From positions 124,001 through 188,000 of the forward strand of contig JAFEEF010000013.1 of assembly GCA_018241265.1 (NCBI GenBank): a DNA stretch of 64,000 nt. Reading direction: 5' to 3'. Shown piece by piece: positions 60,649 through 64,000 of this stretch. The translations under genes and the position numbers were made by a program. This stretch comes from Pseudomonadota bacterium (GTDB taxonomy: Bacteria; Pseudomonadota; Gammaproteobacteria; Burkholderiales; Burkholderiaceae_C). The notes beneath the pieces are model-generated. The model had not been told where the DNA came from. It made no database searches and saw nothing but the letters and a program-made list of their open reading frames with translations. Within the stretch, counting starts at the first letter, position 1. Every line of letters starts with the position of its first letter.

Positions 60649-63600
60649 ATGGACGCCGCACCTCGCCCCCCGCAGGCGCCGCTGCTCCCGGCCTATGCCG
60701 AGCTGCATTGCCGGAGCAGCTTCAGCTTCCTGACCGGCGCCTCCGATCCGGCCGAACTGGTCGAACGTGCGCAGGCGCTGGGCTACGCGGCACTGGCGAT
60801 CACCGACGAATGCTCGGTGGCGGGCGCCGTGCGGGCCCATCTCGCCGCGCTGGAGCGCAAGTTCCATCTGATCGTCGGCGCCGAGATGCGGCTGACGCGA
60901 CCCGAGGACGGCAGCCGGCATGCGCGCCTCGTGCTGCTTGCGCAGACGCGGCGCGGCTACGGCAACCTGTCGCACTGGATCACGGTGGCACGGCGGCGCG
61001 CCGGGAAGGGCTCGTATCTCGCCCATCCCGGCGACGTCGAAGGCCTCGTCCCCGATGCCCCGATGCTGGCCGGCCTGCCTGATTGCCTGGCACTGCTCGT
61101 GCCGGACGCGTCGCAGCCGCTCGAGACCGTGCTCGAGCACGCGCGCTGGCTCAAGACCTGGTTCCAGGACCGCGCGGCGATCGCGCTCGAGCTGCTGCTG
61201 CACTCGGACGACGATGCGCTGATGCGTCGCGTGCGCCACGTCGCCGGTATCTGCGGTCTGCCGATCACGGCGGCCGGCGACGTGCTGATGCACGTGCGCT
61301 CGCGCAAGCCCTTGCAGGATGTGCTGGCGGCGACTCGGCTGAAGCGTCCGGTGGCCGAATGCGGCCTCGAACTCGCGCCCAATGCCGAGCAGCACCTGCG
61401 CACGCGTGCGCGCCTCGGGCGCCTCTACGAGCCCGAGTGGCTCGAATACAGCGCGATCCTCGCCGGCCTGTGCAGCTTCAAGCTGAGCGAGCTGCGCTAC
61501 GAGTATCCCGACGAACTCGTGCCGCCCGGCGAGACGCCGATCAGCCATCTGCGCAAGCTGGTCGAGGAAGGGCTTCCAAGGCGCTTTCCGGACGGACCGA
61601 GTGACGAGACGCTCAACAAGATCGAGGAGGAACTCGCGCTGATCGAACAGCTTCGGTACGAGGCCTACTTCCTCACCGTGGCCGATGTCGTACGTTGGGC
61701 ACGCGAGCAGAAGATCCTCTGCCAGGGACGCGGCAGTGCCGCCAATTCGGTCGTCTGCTATTGCCTCGGCGTCACCGAGGTCAACCCCGGCGAGGCCCGG
61801 CTGCTCTTCGGCCGCTTCATCAGCGCCGAGCGCAACGAGCCGCCCGACATCGACATCGACTTCGAGCATCAGCGCCGCGAAGACGTGATCCAGTACATCT
61901 ACGGCAAGTACGGGCGGCACCGCGCGGCGCTGACGGCGGTCGTCATCACCTATCGTCCGCGCTCGGCGCTGCGCGACGTCGGCCGCGCGCTCGGCATCGA
62001 CCTGCAGCGGATCGACGGCGTCTCGAAGAGCCAGCACTGGTTCGACGGACGCACGATCAGTGCCGACCGGCTGCGCGAGAACGGCTTCGATCCCGAGGCA
62101 CCGATCACGAAGCTGTGGGTCGAGCTTACTCAGCAGCTGATCGGCTTCCCGCGTCATCTGAGCCAGCATCCGGGCGGCTTCGTGATCGCTCGCGATCGGA
62201 TCGAAGAGCTCGTGCCGGTCGAAAACGCGGCGATGGCGGCTGCCGGAGCGAAGGGCGAGGGGCCCCGCGGCAGCGGGGACGGCCCGTTGCCGGTGCCCCG
62301 CGTCGTCGTGCAGTGGGACAAGGACGATCTCGATGCGCTCAAGCTCATCAAGGTCGACATCCTGGCGCTCGGCATGCTGAGTGCGATCCGTCGCGCGCTG
62401 GAACTCATCGGCGCCAAGACGAACAGCGAGCCGGTGCCGATGCAGAGCATCCCGCGCGGCGACGAGCCGACCTACGACATGATCTGTAAGGCTGACACGA
62501 TCGGCGTGTTCCAGATCGAGAGTCGCGCGCAGATGAGCATGTTGCCGCGCTTGAAGCCGCGCAACTACTACGACCTCGTCGTCGAAGTCGCGATCGTGCG
62601 GCCCGGGCCGATCGAGGGCGGCATGGTCCATCCTTACCTGAAGAACCGCGGTCTGCCGGACGACCAGCTCGACTATCCACCCAAGCTGCATGAAGCACTT
62701 GCCCGTACCAAGGGCATCCCGATCTTCCAGGAGCAGGTGATGGAGATCGCGATGATCGCGGCCGACTTCACGCCCGGCGAGGCCGATCAGCTGCGTCGTG
62801 CGATGGCGGCATGGAAGCGCAAGGGGGGCCTCGGTCCGTTCTACGACAAGCTCGTCGGACGCATGAAGCTCAACGGCTACGACGAGGATTTCGCCGAGCG
62901 CATCTTCAAGCAGATCCAGGGCTTCGGCGAATACGGCTTCCCGGAAAGCCATGCCGCCGGCTTCGCGCAGCTCGCCTACTTCAGCGCGTGGATCAAGCGC
63001 CATCATCCCGATGCCTTCCTGGCCGCGCTGCTGAACAGCCAGCCGATGGGCTTCTATGCGCCCGCGCAGCTCGTGCGCGACGCGCGCGCTCATGGCGTTA
63101 CGGTGCGGCCGGTCGACGTGACCTGCAGCGAGGAGGACTGCACGCTCGAAGAGGAAGCGAGCGAGCCGCCCGCCGACGACATCGATTTCGGTGTGCCCGG
63201 ATTGCGCGCCGTGCGGCTCGGCCTGAATCGCGTCGGCGGTCTGGCGGAACCGGCGGCCCAACGCATCGTCGCGGCGCGCCGCGCGCGGCGCTACGTCGAC
63301 GTCGAAGACCTGGCGCGCCGCGCCGATCTCGATGCGCATGCCCTGCGCGCGCTCGCCGCAGCCGATGCGCTGCGCAGTCTTGCCGGCCATCGGCGCGAGG
63401 CGGCCTGGGCGGTGGCCGGCATCGACACGCGGCCGACCGAGATGCTGCGCGCCACGCGCTTCGACGAGGCGCCGGTTCGCCTCGCGCCGGCAGCCGAGAT
63501 CGACGCCACGCTGGCCGACTATCGCAGCCTGGGGCTCACGCTGGCCCGCCATCCGCTCGCGCTGCTGCGCAGCGAGCTCGCGCGCTACAAGGTGCAGACC

Positions 63601-63912
63601 GCCGCGGTGCTGAAGCAGTATCCGGCCGGCCGGCTGGCGCGCGCGAGCGGCCTCGTCACGCATCGCCAACGTCCGGAGACCGCCAACGGCACCGTCTTCG
63701 TCACGCTCGAGGACGAGACCGGCGCCGTCAACGTGATCGTCTGGCCGCGCGTCGTCGAAAGCCAGCGCCGGCCGCTGCTCGCCGCGCGCCTGCTCACCGT
63801 CTATGGACTATGGCAGCGCGAAGGCGACGTGATGCACCTCGTCGCCAGCCGCCTCGTCGACCACACGCCGCTGCTGCAGGGACTGGTCGCGCGCAGCCGC
63901 GACTTCCGCTGA
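60649..63912 (+). CDS. dnaE2: Error-prone DNA polymerase III alpha subunit DnaE2
   Basis: A 1087-residue C-family polymerase for SOS mutagenesis. The PHP domain (1-270) opens with PAYAELHCRSSFSFLTGAS. The palm has GRGSAANSVVCYCLGVTEVN and the catalytic Asp pair in PPDIDIDFEHQR near residue 400, and further on VRPGPIEGGMVHPY and GEYGFPESHAAGFA. A C-terminal OB domain reads GTVFVTLEDETGAVNVIVWP. The family's usual partners imuA and imuB are not upstream; the LexA box leads straight to this gene. The start (ATG at 60649) has no strong Shine-Dalgarno sequence. Confidence 0.95.
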   Translation: MDAAPRPPQAPLLPAYAELHCRSSFSFLTGASDPAELVERAQALGYAALAITDECSVAGAVRAHLAALERKFHLIVGAEMRLTRPEDGSRHARLVLLAQTRRGYGNLSHWITVARRRAGKGSYLAHPGDVEGLVPDAPMLAGLPDCLALLVPDASQPLETVLEHARWLKTWFQDRAAIALELLLHSDDDALMRRVRHVAGICGLPITAAGDVLMHVRSRKPLQDVLAATRLKRPVAECGLELAPNAEQHLRTRARLGRLYEPEWLEYSAILAGLCSFKLSELRYEYPDELVPPGETPISHLRKLVEEGLPRRFPDGPSDETLNKIEEELALIEQLRYEAYFLTVADVVRWAREQKILCQGRGSAANSVVCYCLGVTEVNPGEARLLFGRFISAERNEPPDIDIDFEHQRREDVIQYIYGKYGRHRAALTAVVITYRPRSALRDVGRALGIDLQRIDGVSKSQHWFDGRTISADRLRENGFDPEAPITKLWVELTQQLIGFPRHLSQHPGGFVIARDRIEELVPVENAAMAAAGAKGEGPRGSGDGPLPVPRVVVQWDKDDLDALKLIKVDILALGMLSAIRRALELIGAKTNSEPVPMQSIPRGDEPTYDMICKADTIGVFQIESRAQMSMLPRLKPRNYYDLVVEVAIVRPGPIEGGMVHPYLKNRGLPDDQLDYPPKLHEALARTKGIPIFQEQVMEIAMIAADFTPGEADQLRRAMAAWKRKGGLGPFYDKLVGRMKLNGYDEDFAERIFKQIQGFGEYGFPESHAAGFAQLAYFSAWIKRHHPDAFLAALLNSQPMGFYAPAQLVRDARAHGVTVRPVDVTCSEEDCTLEEEASEPPADDIDFGVPGLRAVRLGLNRVGGLAEPAAQRIVAARRARRYVDVEDLARRADLDAHALRALAAADALRSLAGHRREAAWAVAGIDTRPTEMLRATRFDEAPVRLAPAAEIDATLADYRSLGLTLARHPLALLRSELARYKVQTAAVLKQYPAGRLARASGLVTHRQRPETANGTVFVTLEDETGAVNVIVWPRVVESQRRPLLAARLLTVYGLWQREGDVMHLVASRLVDHTPLLQGLVARSRDFR

Positions 63913-64000
63913 TACGCCATCGCTGCAGCGCGAGACCGTACACCGCGAGGAGCCGGGCGCGAATGGGTGGCAGAGTCTCGAACTGCGCGTTCTTGGCACG
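63913..64000. other. Window end after dnaE2
   Basis: 88 bases with no supported gene start or hairpin terminator. The next gene lies outside the window. Confidence 0.5.

Noticed and set aside
60001-63669. A minus-strand open frame of 1222 codons opposite dnaE2
   Set aside because: It is the shadow of dnaE2, whose catalytic motifs are all on the plus strand.

Overview
The window is about 64 kb of GC-rich chromosome from a betaproteobacterium, most likely a Burkholderiales member of the Rubrivivax/Leptothrix/Methylibium type. I base this on gene order and protein sequence: guaB-guaA; exbB-exbD-lpxK-ycaR-kdsB-adk; cspA divergent from clpS-clpA; and cysS-alkA-accA-tilS-lysC-tRNA-Ser. No 16S gene or other species marker is present, so the genus is an inference.

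Layout. 1-3053: end of guaB, a TetA-like MFS exporter and guaA. 3054 to about 9200: an accessory region that looks like one or two decayed integrative elements lodged at the 3' end of guaA. It holds two small orphan genes of visibly lower GC, a ParD/ParE-like and a VapB/VapC-like toxin-antitoxin pair, the last 47 codons of a conjugative relaxase, a double universal-stress protein and an Rnk/GreA-like regulator. The last codons of guaA (TIEWE-stop) recur at 5452-5469 and a weaker copy lies at 9182-9191. 9217-17787: a J-domain protein, a GntR-controlled hydantoin/allantoin-type racemase and permease, a RecQ helicase fused to a phosphoribosyltransferase-like domain, an anion permease and a ketopantoate reductase. 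17919-26509: small membrane protein, tadA, ldcA and a four-gene peptide ABC transporter.

26904-33786: a TonB-dependent receptor followed by its own tonB-exbB-exbD-exbD-TPR operon. 33825-38730 (minus strand): a type II 3-hydroxyacyl-CoA dehydrogenase and the lipid A/KDO housekeeping operon. 39082-42962: xseA, sodB, a DUF192 protein and icd. 42977-44396: an acyltransferase of lower GC and an unassigned stretch. 44397-47550: cold-shock gene, clpS, clpA. 47605-50857 (minus): TPR-ppiA-ppiB-lpxH-mtfA operon. 51082-57064: cysS, a DNA glycosylase, accA, tilS, lysC and tRNA-Ser(GCU). 57155-60536: an SDR, an MBL-fold hydrolase and three small orphan genes. 60572-63912: a LexA box and dnaE2 without imuA/imuB beside it.

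Strongest unexplained signals: (i) the duplicated guaA end that brackets an integrase-less island; (ii) a dispersed hairpin repeat present at 22132-22198 and, inverted, at 37555-37620, with base changes that preserve pairing, one copy of which encodes the first ~25 residues of LpxK; (iii) the LexA-box/dnaE2 unit lacking imuAB; (iv) a run of orphan low-GC small genes between the MBL hydrolase and dnaE2. I saw no CRISPR array, no intact insertion sequence, no integrase and no rRNA. All calls were made by reading the sequence; no database search was run.
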